A stretch of 64,000 nucleotides of DNA from Aestuariivita boseongensis. GTDB taxonomy: Bacteria > Pseudomonadota > Alphaproteobacteria > Rhodobacterales > Rhodobacteraceae. The stretch spans positions 1 through 64,000 of the forward strand of contig NZ_JXYH01000001.1 in the NCBI RefSeq assembly GCF_001262635.1, read 5' to 3'. Numbering within the stretch: position 1 is the first letter of the stretch; every line of letters begins with the position of its first letter. The position numbers were made by a program, and so were the translations under genes. The notes under the pieces are model-generated. The model made no database searches. It saw nothing but the letters and a program-made list of their open reading frames with translations, and had not been told where the DNA came from. Below are positions 8,300-17,479 of this stretch, piece by piece.

Positions 8300-9874
8300 A
8301 TGTTCAAATCCCTTATGATCTCCGCCTCGGCCCTGATGCTGAGCGCGGCGGCGGCGCAGGCCGATTTTACCCTGACCATCCTGCATACCAATGATTTCCA
8401 CGCCCGGTTCGAGCCGATCAACCGCTTCGACAGCGGCTGCAAGCCCGAAGACAACACCGAAGGCAAATGCTTTGGCGGATCTGCCCGTCTGATTACCGCG
8501 ATCCGCGACGCGCGGACGCGCTCGAACAATTCGATCCTTGTGGATGGGGGCGATCAGTTTCAGGGGTCGCTGTTTTACACCTATTACAAGGGTCAGGTCG
8601 CGGCCGAGATGATGAACCTGATGGGCTATGACGCGATGACCGTGGGCAACCATGAATTCGACGACGGCCCCGAGGTGCTGCGTGGTTTCATGGATGCGGT
8701 GCAGTTTCCGGTGCTGATGTCGAATGCGGACGTCACCCGCGAAGAGCTTCTGGCGGACACGCTGAAGAAATCCGCCGTGATCGAACGGGGCGGGGAACGC
8801 ATCGGGCTGATCGGCCTGACGCCTGAAGATACGGATGAGCTGGCCTCTCCCGGGCCCAATATCACCTTCACCGACCCGGTCGCGGCTGTTCAGGCAGAGG
8901 TCGACAAGCTGACCGCCGAGGGCGTGAACAAGATCATCGTGCTGAGCCATTCGGGTTATGGCGTGGATCAACGGGTGGCGGCGGAAACCACCGGGGTGGA
9001 TGTGATCGTGGGCGGGCATTCCAACACGCTTTTGTCCAACACCCGCGACGACGCGCGCGGGCCCTATCCGACCATGGTGAATGGCGTGGCGATCGTGCAG
9101 GCCTATGCCTATGGCAAGTTCCTGGGCGAGTTGAACGTGACCTTTGATGACGCGGGCAACGTTGTGGAAGCGGTGGGTGAGCCGCTGATCATGGATGCTG
9201 CCGTCAACGAGGATGAGGCCGTTGTCGCCCGTCTGGGCGAACTGGCGCAGCCGCTGGACGAGATCCGCAATCAGGTCGTGGCGCAGACCGATGTGCCCAT
9301 CGGTGGCGACCGGGACGTGTGCCGGTCGCAGGAATGTTCGATGGGGACGCTGATTGCCGATGCCATGCTTGAACGGGTGAGGGATCAGGGCATTCAGATC
9401 GCCTTTCAGAACGGCGGGGGCATTCGCGCCTCAATCGACGCCGGAGAGATCACCAAGGGCGAGGTGCTGACCGTGCTGCCATTCCAGAACACGTTGTCGA
9501 CCTTTCAGGTCAGCGGCGCGGTGATCCTTGAAGCGCTGGAAAACGGTGTTAGCCAGGTGGAAGAGGGCGCGGGCCGCTTCCCGCAGGTGGCAGGCATGCG
9601 CTTCACCTGGGATCCGGCAGCGGCCCCCGGCAGCCGGATCGTGTCGGTCGAAGTGGCGGAAGGCGATGGGTTCGTGCCGCTTGACGCGGGCAAGACCTAT
9701 GGCGTTGTGACCAACAATTACGTGCGCAATGGCGGGGACGGGTATGCGATGTTCTCGGGCGATGACAAGAACGCCTATGACTATGGCCCCGATCTTGCGG
9801 ATGTGACGGCAGAGTATCTTGCGGCGAATGCGCCCTATCAGCCCTATACCGACGGGCGCATTACGCGGAAGTGA
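8300..9874 (+). CDS. Secreted bifunctional metallophosphatase/5'-nucleotidase (UshA family)
   Basis: A 524-residue periplasmic enzyme releasing phosphate from nucleotides. The start MFKSLMISASALMLSAAAAQ gives a clean signal peptide ending at AQA-D. Dimetal site motifs appear in order: LHTNDFHARFEP, VDGGDQFQGS, VGNHEFDDG, VLSHSGYGVD and VGGHSNT. The C-terminal substrate domain has NGGGIRASIDAGEIT and NYVRNGGDGYAMFS. The disulfide-capable cysteine pairs CKPEDNTEGKC and CRSQEC suit export. Its stop directly abuts the stop of the convergent sulfotransferase gene. Confidence 0.95.
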   Translation: MFKSLMISASALMLSAAAAQADFTLTILHTNDFHARFEPINRFDSGCKPEDNTEGKCFGGSARLITAIRDARTRSNNSILVDGGDQFQGSLFYTYYKGQVAAEMMNLMGYDAMTVGNHEFDDGPEVLRGFMDAVQFPVLMSNADVTREELLADTLKKSAVIERGGERIGLIGLTPEDTDELASPGPNITFTDPVAAVQAEVDKLTAEGVNKIIVLSHSGYGVDQRVAAETTGVDVIVGGHSNTLLSNTRDDARGPYPTMVNGVAIVQAYAYGKFLGELNVTFDDAGNVVEAVGEPLIMDAAVNEDEAVVARLGELAQPLDEIRNQVVAQTDVPIGGDRDVCRSQECSMGTLIADAMLERVRDQGIQIAFQNGGGIRASIDAGEITKGEVLTVLPFQNTLSTFQVSGAVILEALENGVSQVEEGAGRFPQVAGMRFTWDPAAAPGSRIVSVEVAEGDGFVPLDAGKTYGVVTNNYVRNGGDGYAMFSGDDKNAYDYGPDLADVTAEYLAANAPYQPYTDGRITRK

Positions 9875-11662
9875 TCAGCGGCTCAGATCGGGCCAGAGGG
9901 CAGGGTCCAGCCTTTCGAGGAAGGGGCGCATGTCTTCGGCCTGATCGGCCCATCCGCCGATGGATCCGGTATGCACCGGCTGGCGCACCTGGTTGGCGCT
10001 GGCGGTGCGCACCGCCTGGGCACTGCGTTCCGGTGCGGCCATTTCAGGCAGCCAGTCCACTCCGCAAAGCTGGGCAAGCCTGCGGCTTTCCCCGTCGACG
10101 TCGCGCACCAGCGCCTCGTAGGACACGTCATGCACCCGGTCGGGCGCGAGCGCCTTCCAGTGGGCCATGTAACGGGCATAGATATTCGCCTCTTCCGCCA
10201 TGGCGGCCATGTCGAAGACATAGTTCAGGGCTGCATTCGGGAACCAGTTGCGCCACATCGACCACGCCACGTCGCGCGGATCGCGGAGTGTGCTGAGCAC
10301 TACGGCATCAGGAAAGGCCGACAGGATGAAGCCGATATACTGGTAATTGGCCGGCATCTTGTCGATGATCGCGGCATAGGGACCGTCCTTCCCCGGCAGG
10401 CTGGTGCGATAGTCTTCGGCAAGGGCTTTGGCATCGGCTTCGGTAAAGGTCTTACCGGTTGTGAAGGGATGCACCAGCCGGCCCATGATGGCCTGTTCAC
10501 CCGCCGTGGCGATATCGGGATGGGCGGCCAGCATTACCTCGATCAGCGTGGTGCCTGACCGGGGCTGGCCCAGAACGAATATCGGGCGTGGTCCGTCTGT
10601 CCTGTCCGCCTGGGGCAGGGGACGATCAAGCGGGAATTGCGCCAGGATCGTGTCCTGGCGCGCCTGGGACGCTTGCAGGTCATGGGGGCGCTGGGCGCGG
10701 GCTGCCTCATTGGCCTGACGATAGCTTTCGGTGGCGTCCTGGCCAGTCTTCTCAAGGCAATGCGCCAGCGCGAAAGACATTTGAGCGGCGTCCAGACTAT
10801 TCTTGCGCACCTTTTTCAAGGCGGCCTCGATCTGCGGGATCAGCGCCTGGGCACCATCGCGCGTTTCCATGCGCGACAGGCTGCGCAGAAAATCCGCGTT
10901 CAGCGGATCCAGCTCAAGCGCCATGCGCATGGCATCAGCGGCTTCTGCCCTGCGGCCGTTCTCGTTCAGTTGAATGGCATAGCGCTGCAGCGCCAGAATA
11001 TGGCGGGGATGGATCGACAGGGCCTTTTCTAGAGCGGCCAGCGCCGCGTCCGGTTGCATCCGCATCGAAAGTTGTAATGCGATATTGGACAGGGTGTCCG
11101 GGCTGTTTGGATTCAGATCAAGCGAGGCGCGGTAATCGTCGAATGCGCCATCCTCATCACCGGCGCGTTCACGGATCACCGCCCTGAGATTGTGGCCGCG
11201 CGCCGCCTTGACCCTGAGATCTTGTGACGGTGTGCCTGCTGCCTCCAGAGCCGCGCGATCGGCGGCGATGACCTTGTCGGCGGCCTCTTGTGCCTTTGTC
11301 ATGTGGTCGCGCTGCATCTCCAGCAGGGCGATCTGGTAGTGGAGTTCGCCGTCCTCGGGCCGGCGTTCCAGAAGTTGGGCCGCCAGCGCATCGGCCTGTT
11401 TGAACTGGCCCGCCTGGATATAGGCCCGCAGCAGGTTGTCCTGGCAATCGGCATTGCCGGGCGCGCGTTTCACCGCTTTGACGAAAAACGGGATCGCCTC
11501 TTTCGGTTTGCCGGACTGGCTGAGCGCGATGCCTGCGAAATTAGCAAAGCCTGCCTCTTTCGGATAGCGTCGCAGCCCGTCCTTGCAGGCTTTGAGTGCG
11601 GATTTGAACTGGCCCGCCTGAAGAAGCGCGCGGATCTGCGCAAGATCGGTCTGAGAGGTCAT
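9875..11662 (-). CDS. TPR-repeat sulfotransferase family protein
   Basis: A 595-residue protein. Residues 1 to about 300 are tetratricopeptide repeats (for example YPKEAGFANFAGIALSQSGK and NPNSPDTLSNIALQLSMRM). Residues about 350-590 form a PAPS-dependent sulfotransferase domain with the 5'-phosphosulfate loop IFVLGQPRSGTTLIEVML and the 3'-phosphate motif VVLSTLRDPRDVAWSMW. It would transfer sulfate to an unknown acceptor, with the TPR part as a likely acceptor- or partner-binding region. Such fusions are common in Rhodobacterales. It stands alone between convergent and divergent neighbours. Confidence 0.92.
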   Translation of the reverse strand: MTSQTDLAQIRALLQAGQFKSALKACKDGLRRYPKEAGFANFAGIALSQSGKPKEAIPFFVKAVKRAPGNADCQDNLLRAYIQAGQFKQADALAAQLLERRPEDGELHYQIALLEMQRDHMTKAQEAADKVIAADRAALEAAGTPSQDLRVKAARGHNLRAVIRERAGDEDGAFDDYRASLDLNPNSPDTLSNIALQLSMRMQPDAALAALEKALSIHPRHILALQRYAIQLNENGRRAEAADAMRMALELDPLNADFLRSLSRMETRDGAQALIPQIEAALKKVRKNSLDAAQMSFALAHCLEKTGQDATESYRQANEAARAQRPHDLQASQARQDTILAQFPLDRPLPQADRTDGPRPIFVLGQPRSGTTLIEVMLAAHPDIATAGEQAIMGRLVHPFTTGKTFTEADAKALAEDYRTSLPGKDGPYAAIIDKMPANYQYIGFILSAFPDAVVLSTLRDPRDVAWSMWRNWFPNAALNYVFDMAAMAEEANIYARYMAHWKALAPDRVHDVSYEALVRDVDGESRRLAQLCGVDWLPEMAAPERSAQAVRTASANQVRQPVHTGSIGGWADQAEDMRPFLERLDPALWPDLSR

Positions 11663-11726
11663 GTGCCCGTTCCTAAGCCGTGACGCCGCCTTGTGGAAGA
11701 TGCATTCTGCGCTTAGTCAGGTGGCC

Positions 11727-12392
11727 ATGTGCGGACGATTTGCGATCACCCTGCCGAATGACGCCATGGCGCAGCTGTTTCAGGCGCAACCGGCCAATGA
11801 TTTACCCGTCGTTCCGAATTTCAACGTTTGCCCCACAAACCCGGTGCATGTGATCACGGCGTCCGACGGGGCGCGGCGCTTGCAGGCGATGCGCTGGGGG
11901 TTTCTGCCGCATTGGTACAAGACCCCCACCGATGGGCCGCTTCTGATCAATGCACGGTCCGAGACGATCGCAGAAAAGCCCGCGTTTCGCAGCGCGGCCC
12001 GCGAACGGCGGTGCCTTGTCGTGGCGACGGGCTTTTTCGAATGGACAAAGACGGAGGAGGGCGCGCGCCTGCCCTGGTATATTACACGTGCGGATGAGGC
12101 GCCGATTGCCTTTGCCGGTGTCTGGCAGATCTGGGGCAAGGAGGATGCGCGCCAGACCACCTGCGCCATCGTCACGACGCCCGCCAATCAGCACATGGCG
12201 CAGATCCACCACCGGATGCCGCTGATCCTTGACCCCAAGGACTGGCCGCTTTGGCTGGGTGAGGCGGGCAAGGGCGCGGCCTTGCTGATGAAACCGGGGC
12301 CTGAGGGGCGGCTGTCATATCACCGTGTGGACCCTGCCGTGAATTCCAACAGGGCGTCCGGGCCACAGCTGATCGAACCGATCGAGCCTTAG
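11727..12392 (+). CDS. SOS response-associated peptidase, abasic-site shield (HMCES/YedK family)
   Basis: A 221-residue SRAP protein that covalently captures abasic sites in single-stranded DNA through Cys2. The start MCGRFAITLP is fixed by this chemistry, since Met must be removed to expose Cys2; the open frame extends 22 codons further upstream but that start would bury the cysteine. Asn75 in NARSETI, Glu105 in GFFEW and the HHRMPLIL histidines (161/162) match the active site. The last 4 bp overlap the end of the convergent marR gene. Confidence 0.95.
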   Translation: MCGRFAITLPNDAMAQLFQAQPANDLPVVPNFNVCPTNPVHVITASDGARRLQAMRWGFLPHWYKTPTDGPLLINARSETIAEKPAFRSAARERRCLVVATGFFEWTKTEEGARLPWYITRADEAPIAFAGVWQIWGKEDARQTTCAIVTTPANQHMAQIHHRMPLILDPKDWPLWLGEAGKGAALLMKPGPEGRLSYHRVDPAVNSNRASGPQLIEPIEP

Positions 12393-12850
12393 GAGCCCAG
12401 CGTCTTCAAAGGTGCGCGGCTGAGTGCGTTGCCGGCCATGGTCACTTTTTCCATCAGGGCCATGAAGGTCTCTTTTTCCTCATCAGATAGCCCGGCCAGG
12501 ATATCGGGCTGCAGCGCCACAACCAGGGGCCGGGCCTGGGCCAGCAGCAATTGTCCGGCATCCGTCAGCTCAAGCGATTTCGCGCGTCGGTCCTTGGGCG
12601 AGGTGGTGCGCCGCATCAGGCCGCGATCTTCCAGCTTGTCGATCACCTTGCCCAGAGTGGCGCGGTCATAGGCGACAAGCCCTGCAACCGTCGCCTGATC
12701 TGTGCCGGGATGTTTTTCTACTGCCGACAGGGCCGCGAACTGCACCGGTGTCAGGTTCAATCCGGCGCGCGTCATCTGTTCGGAAAACAAAGCGACCGAT
12801 ATCTGGTTCAAGCGCCGGATCTGATGCCCGGGCATGCTGTGAATGTCCAT
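12389..12850 (-). CDS. MarR-family transcriptional regulator
   Basis: A 153-residue dimeric winged-helix regulator. It contains LTPVQFAALSAVEKHPGTDQ and the wing segment LEDRGLMRRTTSPKDRRAKS with the usual DRR turn. The gene lies 103 bp downstream of the FrnE-like gene on the same strand. A perfect palindrome just upstream of its start (12862-12871) is a candidate autoregulatory site. It has no cysteine placed like that of OhrR sensors, so the ligand is unknown. Confidence 0.92.
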   Translation of the reverse strand: MDIHSMPGHQIRRLNQISVALFSEQMTRAGLNLTPVQFAALSAVEKHPGTDQATVAGLVAYDRATLGKVIDKLEDRGLMRRTTSPKDRRAKSLELTDAGQLLLAQARPLVVALQPDILAGLSDEEKETFMALMEKVTMAGNALSRAPLKTLGS

Positions 12851-12861
12851 TCGCGCCTCTG

Positions 12862-12871
12862 GATACGTATC
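12862..12871. promoter_or_regulatory. Palindrome upstream of marR, candidate operator
   Basis: GATACGTATC is a perfect 10-bp palindrome ending 12 bases upstream of the marR start. On the minus strand a possible promoter (TTGCCA, 17-base spacer, weak AACACT) lies just upstream of it, so a bound dimer would block initiation or early elongation. The promoter assignment is weak. Confidence 0.35.
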
Positions 12872-12953
12872 AGCTGATGCGAGTGTTCAGAATTCGCCGC
12901 GATTTGGCAAGTATGCTTATTAACGCGGTTTCTATTATTGCACTTTCCGCCAA

Positions 12954-13613
12954 TCAGGCGGCGGTTCCTGCGGCGATGCCCGTCAGAATGCGCCCGTAGT
13001 TTTCGACCCCCTGCGCCCCGGTCACGCCATAGCGTCCGGCAAAGATCATGGCGGGTACGCCCTGAACGCCCTTGCTTGTCCAGAAAGCTTGTTTGCCGCG
13101 CACCTCATCCGCGTAGGTGGCGTTTTCCAGCACCACGCGCGCGGTGTCCGCATCCAGGCCAACGCTCGCGGCAATTGCGCACAAGGTGTCGATATCGGAC
13201 ACGTTTCTGCGGTCGGTGAAATGCGCCTTCAGCAGCGCAAGTTTCAGATCATGTGCCTTGCCCTGATGTTCGGCCCAGTCGATCAGCTGGTGCGCCCGGA
13301 ACGTGTTCCACATGAACATGTCGTCGCTGAAGCGAAACTCAAAGCCCAGATCCTGCCCCAGTTGAGTAATCTGCGCGCGCGTCTGCGCAGACTGCTGGGC
13401 CGTGATCCCGTATTTGGCTGACAGGTGATTGAACAGGTTCTCGCCTTCCTCGGCCATGTGGGGGTTCAACTCGAACGGATGCCAGTGAATGTCGAGCGTG
13501 ATGCTCTGTTCCCGAGCGGCTTTCGCCAATTGCAGATAGCCGATGGCGCACCATGGACAGACCACATCCGACACGATGTCGACCCGGATCGGGGCAGGGG
13601 AGGGGGCTGTCAT
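12954..13613 (-). CDS. DsbA-family oxidoreductase, FrnE-like
   Basis: A 219-residue cytoplasmic thioredoxin-fold protein. VDIVSDVVCPWCAIGYLQL has the CPWC active site (Cys19, Cys22). The inserted helical domain is followed by SKGVQGVPAMIFAGRYGVTGAQ, which contains the cis-proline loop of FrnE/2-hydroxychromene isomerase-like DsbAs. There is no signal peptide once the upstream in-frame extension is discarded, so it acts in the cytoplasm, probably in thiol or redox stress handling. The marR gene follows on the same strand. Confidence 0.92.
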   Translation of the reverse strand: MTAPSPAPIRVDIVSDVVCPWCAIGYLQLAKAAREQSITLDIHWHPFELNPHMAEEGENLFNHLSAKYGITAQQSAQTRAQITQLGQDLGFEFRFSDDMFMWNTFRAHQLIDWAEHQGKAHDLKLALLKAHFTDRRNVSDIDTLCAIAASVGLDADTARVVLENATYADEVRGKQAFWTSKGVQGVPAMIFAGRYGVTGAQGVENYGRILTGIAAGTAA

Positions 13614-13766
13614 GGCTAGTCCTTTCGCGCGGGGTTCGTGGGTCAGCATGTACGTGCGCCATGGCCGATTGCAACCAACGCGGTGCTTCACATTGGCGGG
13701 AGGGCGCTTGCGTAAACGCGCTCCGGCCCTCTATGTGGCGGGCGACCCGGAAGAACAGGAGCCTTT

Positions 13767-14420
13767 ATGGAACTGAACGCCAATTTCGATGAACGTGTCC
13801 TTGTGCATTCGGCCCAGCTGGACTGGATCCCGTCCCCGATGCCGGGGGTGGATCGCAGGATGCTGGACCGGATCGGCGATGAAGTGGCGCGGGCGACGTC
13901 GATTGTGCGTTATGCTCCGAATTCATCCTTTTCGGCGCATACCCATACCGGTGGGGAGGAATTCATCGTGCTGGAAGGCGTCTTTCAGGACGAACACGGT
14001 GATTATCCGGCGGGAACCTATGTGCGTAACCCGCCCACCAGCGCGCATACGCCGGGATCAAAAGACGGCTGCGTGATCTTTGTGAAGCTGTGGCAGTTCG
14101 ATCCAAACGACCGCCATCAGATGCGCGTAGATATGTTCGAGGCTGTGTCGAACGGCTCAGCCGTGCTTTACGAGGATGCGCGGGAACGCGTCAGCGTGCA
14201 CCGGCTGGATGCGGGAGAGGTGCTGAAGGATGACCTGAAGGGCGGTGGGGAGCTTCTGGTGCTGTCAGGTGCGGTGACCGAAGCAGGCGATGAGCTGGTC
14301 ACAGGCAGTTGGCTGCGCCTGCCCGATGGTGCGGCGCTGGAGGCGACGGCGGGGCCTGAAGGCGCGATGGTCTGGATGAAAACGGGCCATTTGCCGTTTG
14401 CGCAGGCGCCCGCGCTCTGA
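13767..14420 (+). CDS. Cupin-domain protein, ChrR-like
   Basis: A 217-residue protein with two cupin-like halves. The first has the metal-site motif [20 protein letters not shown] and a [18 protein letters not shown] segment, as in the ChrR cupin domain of anti-sigma factors. The N-terminal zinc-binding anti-sigma domain of ChrR is absent and no ECF sigma gene is adjacent, so a free-standing cupin enzyme or sensor is more likely. It is divergent from the FrnE-like gene. Confidence 0.85.
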   Translation: MELNANFDERVLVHSAQLDWIPSPMPGVDRRMLDRIGDEVARATSIVRYAPNSSFSAHTHTGGEEFIVLEGVFQDEHGDYPAGTYVRNPPTSAHTPGSKDGCVIFVKLWQFDPNDRHQMRVDMFEAVSNGSAVLYEDARERVSVHRLDAGEVLKDDLKGGGELLVLSGAVTEAGDELVTGSWLRLPDGAALEATAGPEGAMVWMKTGHLPFAQAPAL

Positions 14421-14444
14421 TCCGCTCATCCCTGTCCGGCGGGG

Positions 14445-15932
14445 TCAGAGTTTGATCCAGGCGGTTTTCAGGTCGACGAATTTCTCGATCGCGTGCAGCG
14501 ATTTGTCATGGCCGTTGCCCGATTGCTTGACCCCGCCCAGCGGCACCGTGATGTCCGATCCGCCATAGGTGTTCACATGTACCACACCCGTGCGCATGGC
14601 CCGGATCAGCCTGTGCGCACGGCTCAGATCTGACGTCCAGATGCCGCCGGCCAGCCCATAATCCGTGCTGTTGGCAAGCTGCATCGCCTGATCTTCGTCA
14701 TCGAAGGCGGTAACGGCCAGAACCGGGCCAAACACCTCTTTCTGCGCGATGGTGTGCGTTTCGGCCACGCCGGTGATGATCGTGGGCTCCATGAAATACC
14801 CGCCTGTGTCGCCATGCAGACGCGCGCCGCCCTGAAAAAGTGTGCCGCCCTCGGCTTGCGCGGTTTCCACGAAGGCAAGGTTCTGCTTCAGCTGCCCCTC
14901 GTTGTTGACCGCGCCCGCATTCGTGGTGACATCCAGCGGATCGCCGACCTTCATGGCTGCTGCCGCCTTGGCAAGTTCGGCGACAAACTCATCATGGACC
15001 GACCGTTCGACCAGCAGGCGCGAGCCGGCGACGCAGACCTGGCCGGAATTGCGGAAGATGCCTGCGGCACTGACCTTGGCGGCCTCTGCCAGATCGGGCG
15101 CGTCGGCAAAGACCACATTGGCCGATTTTCCGCCCAGTTCCAGATAGCACCGCTTGAGGTTCGACCGCGCGGATGCCTCGAGCAGCTTGCGTCCCGTCGC
15201 CCCGGACCCGGTGAAGGTGATGACATCGACATCCATCGAATGCGACAACGTCTCGCCCACGACTTGCCCGGTGCCGGTGACGATGTTCAGAACCCCCGGC
15301 GGCAGGCCCGCCTGCAATGCCAGCTCGCCCAGCCGCAGCAGCGAGAGCGACGCCATTTCCGAGGGTTTTAGAACGACGGAATTCCCGGCCGCAAGCGCGG
15401 GGCCCAGTTTCCACGCACCGATCATCAGCGGGAAATTCCACGGGATCACGGCGGCCACCACGCCCACCGGTTCGTGATGCACAAGGCCCAACAGGTCAGG
15501 CGTGGTCGGGGCGATCTGGCCGTAGAGCTTGTCAATCGCCTCGGCATAATAGCGGATCGTGCCTGCGGCCGATCCGGGTTCGGCATTCAGGGCCATGCCG
15601 ATTTCCGTGCCGTTGTCGCGCACGCCCAGCACCGCGAGTTCCAACGCTTCGGCTTCGATCAGATCTGCCCATTTCAGCATGATCTGCTTGCGCATGGCGG
15701 GTGCCATTTTGCGCCACCGCCCGTCCTCGAAGGCTGCGCGTGCCGACTGAATGGCGCGGTCGGTGTCCGATTTGCTTGCTGCGGCGATGGATGTCAGGAC
15801 CTCTCCGTTCAAGGGCGAAATCACGTCCATCACCGCGCCCGCCTCGGCCTCTGTGAAGGACCCATCAATCAGAAGGCCTTGCGAGGGGATCTTGATATTG
15901 CGCAGGCTGTCGATTCTGGTTTGATCAAGCAT
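14445..15932 (-). CDS. NAD(P)-dependent aldehyde dehydrogenase
   Basis: A 495-residue ALDH superfamily enzyme oxidising an aldehyde to a carboxylate. The active site is complete: Asn166 in IPWNFPLM, Glu265 in LELGGKSANVVF and nucleophile Cys300 in NSGQVCVAGSR. The C-terminal LGGVKQSGNGHDKSLHAIEK is as in betaine or gamma-aminobutyraldehyde-type ALDHs. The start MLDQTRIDSLRN at 15932 is chosen because the upstream extension covers the palindromic operator region. It is divergent from the UPF0261 gene. The physiological aldehyde is unknown. Confidence 0.94.
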   Translation of the reverse strand: MLDQTRIDSLRNIKIPSQGLLIDGSFTEAEAGAVMDVISPLNGEVLTSIAAASKSDTDRAIQSARAAFEDGRWRKMAPAMRKQIMLKWADLIEAEALELAVLGVRDNGTEIGMALNAEPGSAAGTIRYYAEAIDKLYGQIAPTTPDLLGLVHHEPVGVVAAVIPWNFPLMIGAWKLGPALAAGNSVVLKPSEMASLSLLRLGELALQAGLPPGVLNIVTGTGQVVGETLSHSMDVDVITFTGSGATGRKLLEASARSNLKRCYLELGGKSANVVFADAPDLAEAAKVSAAGIFRNSGQVCVAGSRLLVERSVHDEFVAELAKAAAAMKVGDPLDVTTNAGAVNNEGQLKQNLAFVETAQAEGGTLFQGGARLHGDTGGYFMEPTIITGVAETHTIAQKEVFGPVLAVTAFDDEDQAMQLANSTDYGLAGGIWTSDLSRAHRLIRAMRTGVVHVNTYGGSDITVPLGGVKQSGNGHDKSLHAIEKFVDLKTAWIKL

Positions 15933-15958
15933 GAGGTCACCTGTCTCGGAAGAGGATC

Positions 15959-15994
15959 GGTTCAATATGTGAACCATCGTTTCAAAAATGTTGA
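15959..15994. promoter_or_regulatory. Two operator-like palindromes between aldehyde dehydrogenase and UPF0261 genes
   Basis: GGTTCA-ATATG-TGAACC (15959-15975) is a perfect 6-bp inverted repeat with a 5-bp spacer. TCAA-AAATG-TTGA (15982-15994) has the same spacer length and related half-sites. Their centres (15967 and 15988) are 21 bp apart, two helical turns, so two dimers would bind on one face of the DNA. No regulator gene is adjacent, so the binding protein must be encoded elsewhere. Confidence 0.5.
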
Positions 15995-16048
15995 TTGATA
16001 AACCCTTTCCTGTCAAGAAAAGCCTGAGTGAAGGAGGATCCGAAGCCC

Positions 16049-17281
16049 ATGACCGATAAAACCATCCTGATCGTCGGAACCTACGACACCAAGAACGATG
16101 AGCTGGATTACATGGCAGACCGCGTGACCGCTTTGGGTGGTGGTGTGATGACCATGGATATTTCGGTTTTGGGCGATCCGGCGCAGCCGACCGATATCTC
16201 GAAACATCAGGTGGCCGAGGCGGCGGGCAGTTCCATTCAGGCAGCCATAGACAGTCAGGATGAAAACACCGCCATGCAGATCATGGCGCGCGGGGCCAGC
16301 CGACTGGCGGAAGAAATGCACGCGGCAGGCAAGTTTGACGGTGTGGTTATTCTGGGCGGGACCATGGGCACGGATGCAGCGCTGGATATCTGTCAGGCGC
16401 TGCCATTGGGCGTGCCGAAATATGTGGTGTCGACCGTGTCCTTCTCGCCCCTGATCGAACCGTCGCGGTTGTCGGCGGATATTCAGATGATCCTGTGGGC
16501 CGGGGGGCTTTATGGGTTGAACTCGGTCTGCAAATCTTCGCTCAGCCAAGCGGCGGGCGCGGTTCTGGGGGCTGCCCGTTCGGTCGAGCCGCCCAAGGGC
16601 GACAAACCCATGGTCGGGATGACGTCACTGGGGTCGTCCTGTCTGAAATACATGAAGCTTCTGAAGCCTGCGCTGGAGAAGCGTGGGTTTGAAGTGGCGA
16701 TTTTCCACGCCACGGGCATGGGTGGCATGGCCTATGAAAGCATCGCCGCCGAGGGTGGTTTTGCCTGCGTCATGGATTTCGCGCTGCCCGAACTGGGTAA
16801 CCTGATGGCGGGATCGGCGGTGAATGCCGGGGCGGACCGAATGCTGAATGCAGGCCGCGCCGGGATCCCTCAGATCGTGGCGCCGGGCTGTCTGGACCTG
16901 ATCGACTTCGCTGGTTGGCAGGAGATCCCCGCGCAATATCAGGATCGGCCCTTCCACGCGCACAACCGTCTAATCAAGTCATCCGGCCTGAATGGCGCGG
17001 AGCGGCGCGAGACGGCGCGTGAGATCGCCAAACGGCTGAAAGCGTCCGACACGATCGCCCATGTGATCCTGCCCAATCAGGGGATCGAGGAATGGGACAA
17101 ACCCGGCGACGCGGCCCATGACCCGGAGGCCTTTGCCGAATTCTGCGACGAGATGCGCAGGGTGATGACCGATCCGATCCGGTTTTCGGAAATCGACGCT
17201 CACATCAACGATCAGGCTTTCGTTGACAAGGCGTTGGAGATTTTCGATGCATGGGTGGCCGACGGCACCATCCGAACCTGA
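16049..17281 (+). CDS. UPF0261 / Tm-1-like ATP-binding domain protein
   Basis: A 410-residue protein. The start MTDKTILIVGTYDTKNDELD is the characteristic N-terminus, and GVVILGGTMGTDAALDICQA and MVGMTSLGSSCLKYMKLLKP mark the two Rossmann-like lobes. Relatives include the N-terminal domain of tomato Tm-1; the bacterial enzymatic role is not established. An AAGGAGG ribosome binding site at 16031-16037 lies 11 bases upstream of the ATG at 16049. The usual partner, a phosphoenolpyruvate-hydrolase-like protein, is not adjacent here. The divergent aldehyde dehydrogenase shares its control region. Confidence 0.9.
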   Translation: MTDKTILIVGTYDTKNDELDYMADRVTALGGGVMTMDISVLGDPAQPTDISKHQVAEAAGSSIQAAIDSQDENTAMQIMARGASRLAEEMHAAGKFDGVVILGGTMGTDAALDICQALPLGVPKYVVSTVSFSPLIEPSRLSADIQMILWAGGLYGLNSVCKSSLSQAAGAVLGAARSVEPPKGDKPMVGMTSLGSSCLKYMKLLKPALEKRGFEVAIFHATGMGGMAYESIAAEGGFACVMDFALPELGNLMAGSAVNAGADRMLNAGRAGIPQIVAPGCLDLIDFAGWQEIPAQYQDRPFHAHNRLIKSSGLNGAERRETAREIAKRLKASDTIAHVILPNQGIEEWDKPGDAAHDPEAFAEFCDEMRRVMTDPIRFSEIDAHINDQAFVDKALEIFDAWVADGTIRT

Positions 17282-17479
17282 AGCCCTCGCAACGGTGATT
17301 CCCTGTTGCCGAAACTGCGGCGACAGCGCAGATTTGTGCCCTTTTTAACGCATAACAGGCCCGGAAACCGTGCTTTGGGGTATTTTACGCACCGTCACAG
17401 CCTAAAGGTGCATCTGATATTCGACAAAACAACCGAATGCCTCTAAGGCACGCTCAGTCAACCTTTTGGGAGGGAAGAG

